Positions 42,714 through 51,280 of a stretch of 64,000 bases of DNA are shown in pieces. This DNA comes from Streptomyces sp. NBC_00236. Its GTDB lineage: Bacteria; Actinomycetota; Actinomycetes; Streptomycetales; Streptomycetaceae. The stretch spans positions 3,534,001 to 3,598,000 of the forward strand of contig NZ_CP108100.1 of assembly GCF_036195045.1 (NCBI RefSeq), written 5' to 3'. Numbering within the stretch: position 1 is the first letter of the stretch; the number at the start of each line of letters is the position of its first letter. The notes under the pieces were generated by a model. The model searched no databases. It was not told the origin of the DNA and saw only the letters and a program-made list of their open reading frames with translations. A program made the position numbers and the translations under genes.

Positions 42714-43362
42714 CACCACACCACCGCGTCTGGCCGTCTGGTCGGACTTCGGCGGGGTTCTCACCCCTCCGCTCGCCCACACGATGAAGACGTTCTGCGC
42801 CTCGATGGGCCTTGACCAGCAGGTCCTCGGTCGCGCCCTGGCCACGGTCACGGCCCGTTACGGCACCAGCGACATCATGGAGCCGATCGACACCCCGGTG
42901 GTGACCGAGGAGGCGTGGCTCCAGGAGATCGGCGATGTGCTGGAGGCCGAGCACGGCGTCACGCTCCGCCTCACCACGATGGCGGACGCCTGGTTCGACG
43001 GGCGGGAGACCAACCACGCCTGGGTGGCCCAGTTGCGCAAGGCGCGGGAGCGCGGGGCGTTCGTCGGGATGCTCTCCAACATGGTGCCCGCCTGGGACCC
43101 GTACTGGCGGCGCATGATCGAGCCCGACGGGCTCTGGGACGACGTGATCCTGTCGTTCGAGGTGGGCCACCGCAAGCCGTCACCGGGCATGTTCGAGCTC
43201 GCCTCGCGGCGGGCGGGTGTGCCCGCGGAGCGCTGTGTGCTCGTGGACGACATGGCGCAGAACTGCGCGGGTGCCGAGGCGGCCGGCTGGCAGTCGGTGC
43301 TGTTCCTCGATGCCGAGAGCGCCGGTGACCGGCTCGCCTCCCTGTGGGAGGACTTCGCGTGA
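42706..43362 (+). CDS. HAD-family phosphatase
   Basis: The 218-aa HAD subfamily IA protein has motif I SDFGGVL (nucleophile Asp), motif II LSNM, the conserved Lys in GHRKPSPGMF, and motif III VLVDDMAQN. Placement directly after an AfsA homologue, with overlapping reading frames, parallels phosphatases that act on butenolide phosphates (for example MmfP in the methylenomycin furan pathway). It would dephosphorylate the AfsA product. AGGAG lies 6 bases upstream of the ATG. Confidence 0.88.
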   Translation: MPDTTPPRLAVWSDFGGVLTPPLAHTMKTFCASMGLDQQVLGRALATVTARYGTSDIMEPIDTPVVTEEAWLQEIGDVLEAEHGVTLRLTTMADAWFDGRETNHAWVAQLRKARERGAFVGMLSNMVPAWDPYWRRMIEPDGLWDDVILSFEVGHRKPSPGMFELASRRAGVPAERCVLVDDMAQNCAGAEAAGWQSVLFLDAESAGDRLASLWEDFA

Positions 43363-43456
43363 CGCACCGTACGCCCGCCCCGGCCACCACCACGCCCCCG
43401 ACCGCGGTCCGGCCTCGTCCGGCCGGACCGCGGCACCCCACCAGGAGGAAGTGCAT

Positions 43457-44161
43457 ATGAGCCGCTCCGTACTCGTCACCGGCGGAAACCGGGGCATCGG
43501 GCTCGCCACCGCGCGGGCCCTGGCGGCCGAGGGACACAAGGTCGCCGTCACCTACCACAGCACGCCGCCCCCGCCCGGCTTCTTCGCCGTACGGTGCGAT
43601 GTGACGGACCCCGCGCAGGTGAAGGCCGCCGTCGAGGAGGTCACCGTCCAGCAGGGGGCCGTCGAGGTCCTGGTCTCCAACGCGGGCATCACCCGCGACC
43701 AGTTGCTGATCGGTATGCCGGAGGAGGACTTCCGGGCCGTGATGGAGACCAACTTCCAGGCCGCGGTCACCGTCACCCGCGAGGTCGTCCCGGCGATGAT
43801 CAAGGCCCGCTGGGGCCGGCTGATCTACATGTCGTCCATCAACAGCATGTCCGGCGCGCCGGGGCAGACCAACTACGCGTCCGCGAAGGCCGCGTTGATC
43901 GGTTTCGCCCGCTCGCTGGCCATCGAGCTGGGCCGGCGCAACGTCACCGTGAACGTGGTGGCTCCCGGAATGATCGAGACCGACATGGTGGAGCACGTCA
44001 CCGACGCGCGCCGCGAGGCCGCCCTGGCCAGGACCGCGCTGGCCCGCACCGGCACCCCCGAGGAGGTGGCCGCGGCCGTGCGCTTCCTCGCCGGTGAGGA
44101 CGCCTCGTACGTGACCGCCGGGGTCATTCCGGTCACCGGCGGTCTGGGCGCCGGGCACTGA
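43457..44161 (+). CDS. 3-oxoacyl-ACP reductase (FabG-like)
   Basis: The 234-aa SDR has TGGNRGIG (NADPH loop), SNAG, YMSSINSMSG (catalytic Ser) and YASAK (catalytic Tyr/Lys), the FabG pattern. It would reduce a beta-ketoacyl-ACP made by the adjacent ketosynthase pair, or a butenolide ring. AGGAGG lies 9 bases before the ATG. It is followed by the SnoaL-like gene. Confidence 0.92.
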   Translation: MSRSVLVTGGNRGIGLATARALAAEGHKVAVTYHSTPPPPGFFAVRCDVTDPAQVKAAVEEVTVQQGAVEVLVSNAGITRDQLLIGMPEEDFRAVMETNFQAAVTVTREVVPAMIKARWGRLIYMSSINSMSGAPGQTNYASAKAALIGFARSLAIELGRRNVTVNVVAPGMIETDMVEHVTDARREAALARTALARTGTPEEVAAAVRFLAGEDASYVTAGVIPVTGGLGAGH

Positions 44162-44241
44162 GCAGCCCCGCCGGGCCAGCGAAAAGAAGATTTCCGGGGT
44201 ATCTCCCCGGGTTCCCTCCCCACCGTTCGAGGAGTCATCAG

Positions 44242-44676
44242 ATGAGCACCGAAGCACTCGACCTCTCCATCAACATGGGCCTGATCTTCAACGACCTGAG
44301 CGAGGAGGCCGCCCTCAAGTACGTCGCGGACGACTTCGTCGACTACGAGGCCCAGGCCGGCGTCCCGAACGGCCCGTACGGCTACCTCGGCACCGCGCGC
44401 TGGGTGCACAGCGCGTTCGAGGGCGCCAAGTGGGAGCACCTGGACAGCTTCTCCGAGGGTGACCGCGCCGTCCTGCGGCTGCGCTTCACCGGCAAGCACA
44501 CCGGCGACTTCCTCGGTATCGCGCCGACCGGGCGCGACGTGGACGTCGAGCAGTCCCACATCTACCGGATCGAGAACGGCAAGGTCGTCGAGCACTGGGG
44601 CTTCCGCCAGGACCTGCTGCTGCTGACGCAGATCGGCGCCATCACCCTCGTGCCGCCGACCCCGGCCGCCGTCTGA
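44242..44676 (+). CDS. SnoaL-like / NTF2-fold ester cyclase-type protein
   Basis: The 144-aa protein resembles the SnoaL-like polyketide cyclase/ester cyclase family: EEAALKYVADDFVDYEAQ at the start and DRAVLRLRFTGKHTGDFLGIAPTGRDVDVEQSHIYRIENGKVVEHWG at the end. Members catalyse aldol-type ring closure or dehydration of polyketide intermediates, but many do other things. GGAG precedes the ATG. It lies between the ketoreductase and ACP genes. Confidence 0.87.
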   Translation: MSTEALDLSINMGLIFNDLSEEAALKYVADDFVDYEAQAGVPNGPYGYLGTARWVHSAFEGAKWEHLDSFSEGDRAVLRLRFTGKHTGDFLGIAPTGRDVDVEQSHIYRIENGKVVEHWGFRQDLLLLTQIGAITLVPPTPAAV

Positions 44677-44755
44677 CCCGCCCGGCCTTTCCGGCCCCTT
44701 TCCTGAGACCTGTCGCGCCACCCCTTCACGTTCGCTCCTTACGAAAGGACCCACC

Positions 44756-45022
44756 ATGACCGTGCAGACCGTGGAACTGGATGCCGAGCTGCGGACCCGC
44801 GTCATCGACATCGTCAACGAGGAACTGGAACTGGAAGACGGTGAGCTGACCGAGGACGGTCTGTTCATCGAGGACTACGACAGCGACTCGCTCACGCTGA
44901 TAACCGTCGTCTCCCGAATAGAGAAGGAACTCGGTTTCGTCCTTCCCAAGGAGGAGCTGGAGTCCCTGACCACGCTCCGCACGCTGCTTCTCGCCGTCGA
45001 GGGATGCGCGCGGAATGCCTGA
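44756..45022 (+). CDS. Acyl carrier protein
   Basis: The 88-aa protein has the phosphopantetheine site in EDYDSDSLTLITVVSRIE (the Ser of DSDSL) and the usual four-helix ACP pattern. The short, acidic protein overlaps the ketosynthase start by 8 bases, so ACP and ketosynthase are co-translated. AAAGGA lies upstream of the ATG. Confidence 0.93.
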   Translation: MTVQTVELDAELRTRVIDIVNEELELEDGELTEDGLFIEDYDSDSLTLITVVSRIEKELGFVLPKEELESLTTLRTLLLAVEGCARNA

Positions 45023-46238
45023 GCCGACCTTGCGCCGAGTCGTCATCACGGGGCTCGGAGCGGTCAGCCCGGTCGGAATCGGCGTGCGGGACTTCGCCGA
45101 TTCCCTCCGGGCGGGCCGGGTCGGCATCGGGCCGGCCCGCAGCTTCGACGCCACCCCCTTCCCCAGCCGCAAGGCCGCCGAGGTCGACGACTTCGACCCG
45201 GCCGCCCTCCTGCACCACCTCGACCCCGACCGCTGGGGCCGCAGCGCGCTCCTGGCCGCCGCCGCCTCCCGGCTCGCGGTCGAGGACTCCGGCATCGATC
45301 CCCTGCTGCTCTCCGCCGGCCGGTCCGGCTCCATCATGGGCACCACCAGCGGCGAGTCCGCGGTGGCCCAGAGCCTGGGCGGCCAGTGGGTCACCCAGGG
45401 CCTGAAGGGCCTGGAGCCCCGCCTGGTCGGCCAGTTGCCGGCGGGCCAGATCGCGGGCGCCGTCAATGCCGAACTCGGCCTGAGCGGTGACGCGCAGACC
45501 ATCCCGACCGCCTGCTCGGCCAGCAACTACGCGCTGGGGTACGCCTTCGACATGGTGCGCCTGGGCGAGGCCGACTTCATGCTGGCCGGCGGCGCCGACT
45601 CCGTGAACCGGCTGACCCATGCCGGGTTCTACGCCCTGGGCGCCATGGCCCAGGACCTGCCGCAGCCCTTCGACGCCAACCGTTCGGGCATCATCACCGG
45701 CGAGGGCGGGGCCGCCCTGCTGCTCGAACCGCTGGAGCACGCCCTGGCCCGCGGTGCCCGCATCTACGCCGAGGTGCTCGGCTACGCGGCGAACTGCGAC
45801 GCCTCCCACATGGTGCACCCGGACGCCACGAGCATCGCGGACTGCATCAAGGCGGCGCACCGCAACGCGGGCGTCGTCCCCGACCAGATCGACTACATCT
45901 GCGCCCACGGCACCGGCACGCCGACCAACGACGCGACCGAGGTCCGGGCCGTCCGCCAGGTCTTCGGTGACCGGCTGCCACCGATCAGCTCGATCAAGTC
46001 GATGCTCGGCCACACCATGGGCGCGGCCAGCGGCTTCGGCGCCATCGCCTGCTGCACCGCCCTGGAGCAGGGCTTCCTGCCGCCGACCGCGAACCTGGTC
46101 GAGACGGATCCGGAGCTCGGGCCCGGCGTGGACTGTGTCCCGGGCCGGGGCAGGGACGCCCGGGTGGAGATCGTCCAGAACCACGGCTTCGCCTTCGGCG
46201 GCAACAACGTCATCACCATCCTCGGGAGGTACCTGTGA
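45015..46238 (+). CDS. Beta-ketoacyl-ACP synthase (KS-alpha type)
   Basis: The 407-aa condensing enzyme carries the full catalytic triad: Cys167 in TACSAS, His298 in CAHGTGTPTND, and His333 in SMLGHTMGAA. It belongs to the FabF/KS-alpha branch. It decarboxylates malonyl-ACP and extends the acyl chain on the neighbouring ACP. The following gene is a KS-like protein with missing catalytic residues, as in KS/chain-length-factor pairs. The two frames overlap as GTGA. Confidence 0.94.
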   Translation: MPEPTLRRVVITGLGAVSPVGIGVRDFADSLRAGRVGIGPARSFDATPFPSRKAAEVDDFDPAALLHHLDPDRWGRSALLAAAASRLAVEDSGIDPLLLSAGRSGSIMGTTSGESAVAQSLGGQWVTQGLKGLEPRLVGQLPAGQIAGAVNAELGLSGDAQTIPTACSASNYALGYAFDMVRLGEADFMLAGGADSVNRLTHAGFYALGAMAQDLPQPFDANRSGIITGEGGAALLLEPLEHALARGARIYAEVLGYAANCDASHMVHPDATSIADCIKAAHRNAGVVPDQIDYICAHGTGTPTNDATEVRAVRQVFGDRLPPISSIKSMLGHTMGAASGFGAIACCTALEQGFLPPTANLVETDPELGPGVDCVPGRGRDARVEIVQNHGFAFGGNNVITILGRYL

Positions 46239-47359
46239 CCACGGCCGCGCCCGTGCAGCCCCTGCCGGTCGTCGGCGCCGGAGTGGTCTCCAGCGCGGGC
46301 TACGGGCTGGCGCCCCTGGCCGGAGCGCCGGCCCGGGACGCGTCGCCGGAGTCCGCCGCCGGGGCGGACGCGGCCTACCCGCCGCGTCCGCTGCGGCCCG
46401 TCCCCGGCTTCAGGGCCGCCGACCACCTGGGCCGCAAGGGCATCAAGAACCTGGACCGGCTCGCCCAACTGAGCCTGGTCGCCTGCAAGCAGGCCCTCGA
46501 AGCGGCGGGACCGGCCGCGGCCGGCACGGACCCGGCCAGGACCGGTGTGGTGCTGGCCACCAACACCGGCTCCATCGCGGGCTACTCCGACCTGCTGTAC
46601 GAGACCCTCACCCTCGACAAGCCCTACCTCATCAACCCGGGCAAGTTCGCGGGCAGCGTCATGAACTGCAGCGCCGGCCAGATGGCCATCCGGCACGGTC
46701 TCAAGGGCCTGAACGCCACGGTGGCCGGCGGCCGCAGCGCCAGCCTCTACGCCTTCCGGCACGCGAGGCTCGCCATGGCGGCGGGGCGTGCCGAGGAACT
46801 GCTCGTCGGCGGTGCCGAGGAACTCAGCGCCCCGACGGCCTGGGCCTGGCACCACGCGGGAACGCTGCGGGAGGCCGCCCCGGTCGGCGAGGGCAGCGCC
46901 GTCTTCGTCGTCAGGGCCGAGGAGTCCGCCGGCGAGCCGGTCCTCGCGGAGCTGCTGGCCTGCGAGGTCGGCTTCTTCGGCTGGACCGGGGTCAACCGGC
47001 GGGCCGGGCTCGGCCGCGGTCTGACGAACGGCCTGGTCACCGCGATCAACCGAGCCCTGGAGCGCAGCGCGGTGGCGGCCGAGGACGTGGCCGACGTGTC
47101 CCTGGGGGCCGGTGACCACATCGGGCTCGACCGGGTGGAGGAGCGTGCCGTGCGGCTCGCCCTGGGCCGGCTGCCGGACCCGGTGCGGGTCACCGAGGTA
47201 CTGGGCGAGACGTACAGCGCCGGCGGGGCCATGCAACTCGCGGCGCTCCTCGCCCGCTGGCAGGACTCACCGGGCGGCGGGAAGCCCCGTATCGGCCTGA
47301 TCACCTCGGTCGGCCACGACGGCAACGCCGGTGCGCTGGTCGTGCGCGAGCGGGTCTGA
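46235..47359 (+). CDS. KS-like partner (chain-length-factor-type), catalytic histidines lost
   Basis: The 374-aa thiolase-fold protein pairs with the KS. It keeps a cysteine at the active-site position (Cys145 in SVMNCSAGQM), but the first catalytic His region reads LGAGDHIGLD and the second reads LGETYSAGGAM, so the AHGTGT and GHT motifs are gone. It would not act alone and probably forms a heterodimer that sets chain length. Keeping Cys while losing both His is unlike typical chain-length factors, in which Cys is replaced by Gln. Confidence 0.85.
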   Translation: MTTAAPVQPLPVVGAGVVSSAGYGLAPLAGAPARDASPESAAGADAAYPPRPLRPVPGFRAADHLGRKGIKNLDRLAQLSLVACKQALEAAGPAAAGTDPARTGVVLATNTGSIAGYSDLLYETLTLDKPYLINPGKFAGSVMNCSAGQMAIRHGLKGLNATVAGGRSASLYAFRHARLAMAAGRAEELLVGGAEELSAPTAWAWHHAGTLREAAPVGEGSAVFVVRAEESAGEPVLAELLACEVGFFGWTGVNRRAGLGRGLTNGLVTAINRALERSAVAAEDVADVSLGAGDHIGLDRVEERAVRLALGRLPDPVRVTEVLGETYSAGGAMQLAALLARWQDSPGGGKPRIGLITSVGHDGNAGALVVRERV

Positions 47360-47387
47360 CCCGCGACAGGAACGTCAGCCCCGCCCT

Positions 47388-47443
47388 GGTCCTGTCCGGC
47401 GTTCCAGCGCGGGAGAGGAAGCGGCGGAACTCCGGACAGGACC
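47388..47443. repeat. 56-bp inverted-repeat element, copy 3 (internally deleted)
   Basis: An 18-bp inverted repeat with one mismatch (GGTCCTGTCCGG-N-GTTCC and its complement) surrounds AGCGCGGGAGAGGAAGCGGC. The left half matches the left end of the 166-bp copy at 57167 (AGCGCGGGAGA and AGCGG shared), then the sequence jumps to the right end. A 10-bp direct repeat CGACAGGAAC stands on both sides (47364-47373 and 47443-47452). As a hairpin it may also affect expression of the downstream oxidoreductase. Confidence 0.7.
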
Positions 47444-47468
47444 GACAGGAACAGGACGGTTGAGCCGC

Positions 47469-49145
47469 ATGGTGAAGCGGGATGAGTGGGACGCCATCGT
47501 CGTCGGAAGCGGCATGGGCGGCCTGGTGTGTGCGGCGTACCTGGCCGTGAGCGGCCGCCGCGTCCTCGTACTGGAGCAGCACGACGTGGCGGGGGGAAAC
47601 AGTCATGTGTTCCGCCGCCGCCGGGCCTACGAGTTCGACGTGGGCGTCCACTACCTCGGTGACTGCGGTCCGGGCGGGCTGCTGCCGGCGATCTTCTCCG
47701 GCCTGGGGCTCGAAGGCCGGGTGACCTACCGGGAGATGGACCGGGGCGGCTTCGACCGGATCGTGCTGCCCGGTCTCACGGTCGACGTGCCCGTGGGCTG
47801 GGAGGCGTACACGAAGCGGCTGACGGCGGCGCTGCCCGCCCAGCGTGAGGGCATCGAGCGGTTCACCCGGATCTGCGCCGCCGTCGGCGCGGAGACCCGT
47901 TCGATGATGCTGTCGGACGGTGAGCCGTCGCTGGCCGACCTGCTGGCGCGTACCCCGGTCACCGCCGAGTGGGGCCGCCGAACGCTCTCCGAGCTGTTCG
48001 ACCACTGCGGGCTGGGCCCACGGGCCCGTACCGTGCTCGCCGCCCAGTCGCCCAACTACGGGATGGGGCCGCGCCAGGCCACCGTCTCCACCCACGCGGC
48101 CGTCACCGACCACTATCTGCGGGGCGCCTACTACCCCGAGGGCGGCGGCCAGGTGCTCGCCGCGGCGCTCGTCGAGGCGCTGGAGGCGCACGGCGGGGAG
48201 CTGCGGACCAGGAGCCGGGTGGAGCGCATCCTCGTCGAGGACGGCCGGGTCACCGGGGTGGGGATGACGGGCGGCGACGTCCACAGCGCTCCCCTGGTGG
48301 TGTCGAACGCCGACTACTCCCGGACCGTGTTCGACCTCGTGGGAGAGGAGCACTTCGGCCGCAGGGTGGTGTCGAGGACCCGGCAGGCGAAGATGGCGCT
48401 GCCGCTCGCCACGCTCTACATCGCCACCGACAAGGAGCTGCCGGCCCGTCCGAACGCCAACCTGTGGTGGTACCGGGACGACGACATCGAGGCCTACTAC
48501 GAGCAGGTGGCGAAGGAGACCATCAGTCCGGTTCCCTTCCTCTTCGCGTCGTTCGCCTCGCTGAAGGACCCGGGCACCGCGGCCGTCTGCCCGCCGGGGC
48601 ACAGCAACTTCCAGGTGATGACGCTGTGTCCGCCCGGATACGACTACTGGGGGGTGGACAAGGGCCCGGCGGCCGGTGAGCGCTACCGGCGCAACGAGGG
48701 CTACCAGCGGCGCAAGGCGGAGCTGACCGAGGCGATGCTGAGCACGGCGGAGGAGGCGCTCGGCCCGTTCCGGGAGAACATCGTGCACCTGGAGACGGCG
48801 ACCCCCATCACCCACGAGCGCTACACGCTCGCCACCGGCGGGACCCCGTACGGGCTGGCCGAGTGGGGCGGTACGGGCAGCCGCCCCGACACCCGCACCA
48901 GCATCGAGGGCCTCCACATGGTGGGGACCAACACCCGGCACGGCACCGGCATCACGGGCTCCGCGGCCGGCGGAATGGCGCTGGCCGGTCAGCTCCTGGG
49001 CCGCGGCCTGATGGCCGAGGTCCACCGGGGCGCGCTCCTGGGTGACCCGGACCTGTTGCCGGAGCGTGCGGAGGGCTGGGACCCGCTGGCCGTCTCCCGC
49101 GGCTCCGGCCGGCAGGGCGCCCGCGGGCTGGCCCGGATCGGCTGA
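47469..49145 (+). CDS. FAD-dependent oxidoreductase, phytoene desaturase/RetSat-like
   Basis: The 558-aa flavoprotein has the N-terminal Rossmann motif VVGSGMGGLVCAAYLAVSGRRVLVLEQ (GxGxxG then Glu) and YEFDVGVHYLG, and near the C-terminus the FAD-contacting HMVGTNTRHGTGITGSAAGGMALAG. It belongs to the carotenoid desaturase / retinol saturase superfamily, which oxidises or reduces conjugated C=C bonds. It may act on an unsaturated acyl chain made by the KS/ACP/KR set. It is the last gene of module A, before a strong terminator. Confidence 0.88.
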   Translation: MVKRDEWDAIVVGSGMGGLVCAAYLAVSGRRVLVLEQHDVAGGNSHVFRRRRAYEFDVGVHYLGDCGPGGLLPAIFSGLGLEGRVTYREMDRGGFDRIVLPGLTVDVPVGWEAYTKRLTAALPAQREGIERFTRICAAVGAETRSMMLSDGEPSLADLLARTPVTAEWGRRTLSELFDHCGLGPRARTVLAAQSPNYGMGPRQATVSTHAAVTDHYLRGAYYPEGGGQVLAAALVEALEAHGGELRTRSRVERILVEDGRVTGVGMTGGDVHSAPLVVSNADYSRTVFDLVGEEHFGRRVVSRTRQAKMALPLATLYIATDKELPARPNANLWWYRDDDIEAYYEQVAKETISPVPFLFASFASLKDPGTAAVCPPGHSNFQVMTLCPPGYDYWGVDKGPAAGERYRRNEGYQRRKAELTEAMLSTAEEALGPFRENIVHLETATPITHERYTLATGGTPYGLAEWGGTGSRPDTRTSIEGLHMVGTNTRHGTGITGSAAGGMALAGQLLGRGLMAEVHRGALLGDPDLLPERAEGWDPLAVSRGSGRQGARGLARIG

Positions 49146-49155
49146 TGGAAGGAGA

Positions 49156-49194
49156 GCGGGAAGCCCCGGGGAGATGCTCCCCGGGGCTTCCCGC
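49156..49194. terminator. Bidirectional terminator between convergent cluster genes
   Basis: A perfect 18-bp stem (GCGGGAAGCCCCGGGGAG and its complement) with a 3-base loop separates the convergent oxidoreductase and reductase genes. Confidence 0.93.
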
Positions 49195-49216
49195 GTTCCC
49201 GCGCCGTGCCGCCGGA

Positions 49217-49987
49217 CTACTTCGCCCGGCCGAGGCCGAGCTGGCCGGCCCATCCGCCGTCCACGCGCAGCAGTTCACCGGTGATGTAGGTGGAGTCCTC
49301 GCCGGCCAGGAACGACACCGCGCCGGCCACCTGCTCGGGGGTCGCGAACTCGCGCAGCGGCAGTTGCCGTTTGATGGCCTTGCCGCCGTCCTTCTCCAGC
49401 AGTCCGCCGATCAGGTCGGTGGTGGTGAACCCGGCGAGGACCGCGTTGACCCGGACCTCGAAGCGGGCCAGTTCGACGGCGGCGGCGCGGGTGAACGCGT
49501 TGACGGCGCCCTTGGAGGCGGAGTAGTTGGACTGCCCGACCCAGCCGCCCTCGCCCATGACCGACGAGATGTTGATGACGTTGCCTTCGCGCTGGGACAT
49601 GAAGTGGCCGGCGACGGCCCGGGTGCAGTGGTAGACGCCGCCGACGTTGACCTTGAGCACCTCCCACCAGTCCTCGGGCGACTGGTCGAATATGAGCCCG
49701 TCCTGCGCCACTCCGGCGTTGTTCACCAGGATGTGCAGCCCGCCGAGCCCCGCCATGGTCTCGTCCACCAGTCGCTGGGCGGCGTCCGGGTCCGACACGT
49801 CGGCCTGAAGGGCGATCGCCCGCCCTCCCAGGGCGGTGATCTCCTCGACCGTGCGCTCGGCCTCGTCCTTGCGGGAGCGGTAGTTCACGGCGACCGCGGC
49901 ACCGTCGGCCGCGAGACGGAGCGCGATGGCCCGTCCGATGCCGCGGGAACCACCGGTGACCAGGGCGGCCCGGCCTTCGAGGCTCAT
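49217..49987 (-). CDS. 3-oxoacyl-ACP reductase (FabG-like), second copy
   Basis: The 256-aa SDR has TGGSRGIG, NNAGVAQDG, NISSVMGEGGWVGQ (Ser) and YSASK (Tyr/Lys), and it ends LRVDGGWAGQL. It is a classic NADPH beta-ketoacyl reductase. GGAG lies 7 bases before the ATG at 49987. It is on the opposite strand from both large operons and shares the 276-base intergenic region (49988-50263) with the divergent Gfo/Idh gene; that region probably contains two promoters. Confidence 0.92.
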   Translation of the reverse strand: MSLEGRAALVTGGSRGIGRAIALRLAADGAAVAVNYRSRKDEAERTVEEITALGGRAIALQADVSDPDAAQRLVDETMAGLGGLHILVNNAGVAQDGLIFDQSPEDWWEVLKVNVGGVYHCTRAVAGHFMSQREGNVINISSVMGEGGWVGQSNYSASKGAVNAFTRAAAVELARFEVRVNAVLAGFTTTDLIGGLLEKDGGKAIKRQLPLREFATPEQVAGAVSFLAGEDSTYITGELLRVDGGWAGQLGLGRAK

Positions 49988-50263
49988 CAATTGACTCCTT
50001 CTCCAGGTGAACCGGATGCGTACCGCAATGTGTTCCGAAATTCCGAATACGTCGAACAACCTTATCCAGCATGCCTGTTGACCATGCCGTCGACCGATAC
50101 CACCTCGGCAGCCGCACCTGTTCCTTTCGAGGCACGAACAGGCACCGCCGGCCGCGGGAAATCCTTTCAAGTGGTCCGCCGGGGGTCCGCGGAATTGGCC
50201 TGGAAGTCTCTCCCGGCCCGCTGCGAAGCTCCTTTCACTACGACAGCGAAGGGCGGTAAACAG

Positions 50264-51280
50264 ATGAGGAAGAAAGGCAATTCACCTTCCGTCATCGTCG
50301 GATACGGACACGCGGGCCGCGATCTGCACCATCGCGCGCTGCGGGACATCACGGGCGGCCGGTCGACGGTGATCGCCGTCGATCCCCGCCCCGCCGAGGT
50401 GGCGGGAGGGGAATGGGTGCCGGACGTCCGCGGCGCCGTGACGGCGCTGTGGGCGGCGGGCCACCGGGTCGCCGACGCCGTCTTCCACGTGGCGGTGCCG
50501 CCCGACGCCCACCGGGACTGCCTGGAGCAGCTCCTGCACGCCGGGGCGCAGCGCTTCATCCTGGAGAAGCCGATCGCGCACACCGTCCAGGAGGCCGCCC
50601 ACCTGGTGGACCTGGCGGAGGCCACCGGGGCCGTGGTGCTGCCGATGAGCGTCTGGCCGGCCAGCAGGGTCACCGAGGCCGCCGAGGAGCTCGTCGCCTC
50701 TGGGACGATCGGTGAGCCGGTCTCGTACCACATGGAGCAGAGCAAGCCGCGCTTCCGCCGTTCGCTGCAGACCCAGGGGCACGGCAGTGCCTTCGAGGTG
50801 GAGCTGCCGCACCAGCTGCTGCTCGCCCTGCATCTCGCCGGGCCCGTCGCGGAGGTCACCGGTTCGCGCGGCTGGGACCTGCCGCTGCCGTCCGGCCGGC
50901 TGGCCCGGCTGGGCGGTGCCGAGGTCACGTTGCGGCACACCTCCGGCGTACGGACCACGCTGTACACCGATCTGGCCTCGCCGGTACGCCGGCGGCGGCT
51001 GCACATCCACGGCACCGAGGGCACGCTCGTGGCGGACTACCCCGTCTCCGGCGACGACGACTTCGGCCAGGTCCGCATCGCCGGACGGCCGGTCCGCAAG
51101 GTCGTCCAGGACGCCCCGCTGACCCGGTTCATCGAGCAGGCGTACGCCCACTTCCGCGGCGAGGCCCCCGCGCCGCGCAGCAATCTCGCCCTGCACCTGG
51201 AGTCCATGGAACTCCTCGACACCGCCCGCGCCGCCGCGTTCGCGGACTCCGGCACCCCGGCCCCGCAGGAAGCAGCATGA
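50264..51280 (+). CDS. Gfo/Idh/MocA-family oxidoreductase
   Basis: The 338-aa protein has an N-terminal NAD(P) site VIVGYGHAGRDLH (GxGxxG, 13-18) and the family signature EKPIAHTVQEA (Glu101-Lys102-Pro103), whose Lys normally takes part in catalysis. Gfo/Idh enzymes oxidise or reduce sugars, inositols or imines. It opens module B, and its stop overlaps the next start as ATGA. A second family member is encoded at 63074 on the other strand. Confidence 0.9.
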   Translation: MRKKGNSPSVIVGYGHAGRDLHHRALRDITGGRSTVIAVDPRPAEVAGGEWVPDVRGAVTALWAAGHRVADAVFHVAVPPDAHRDCLEQLLHAGAQRFILEKPIAHTVQEAAHLVDLAEATGAVVLPMSVWPASRVTEAAEELVASGTIGEPVSYHMEQSKPRFRRSLQTQGHGSAFEVELPHQLLLALHLAGPVAEVTGSRGWDLPLPSGRLARLGGAEVTLRHTSGVRTTLYTDLASPVRRRRLHIHGTEGTLVADYPVSGDDDFGQVRIAGRPVRKVVQDAPLTRFIEQAYAHFRGEAPAPRSNLALHLESMELLDTARAAAFADSGTPAPQEAA

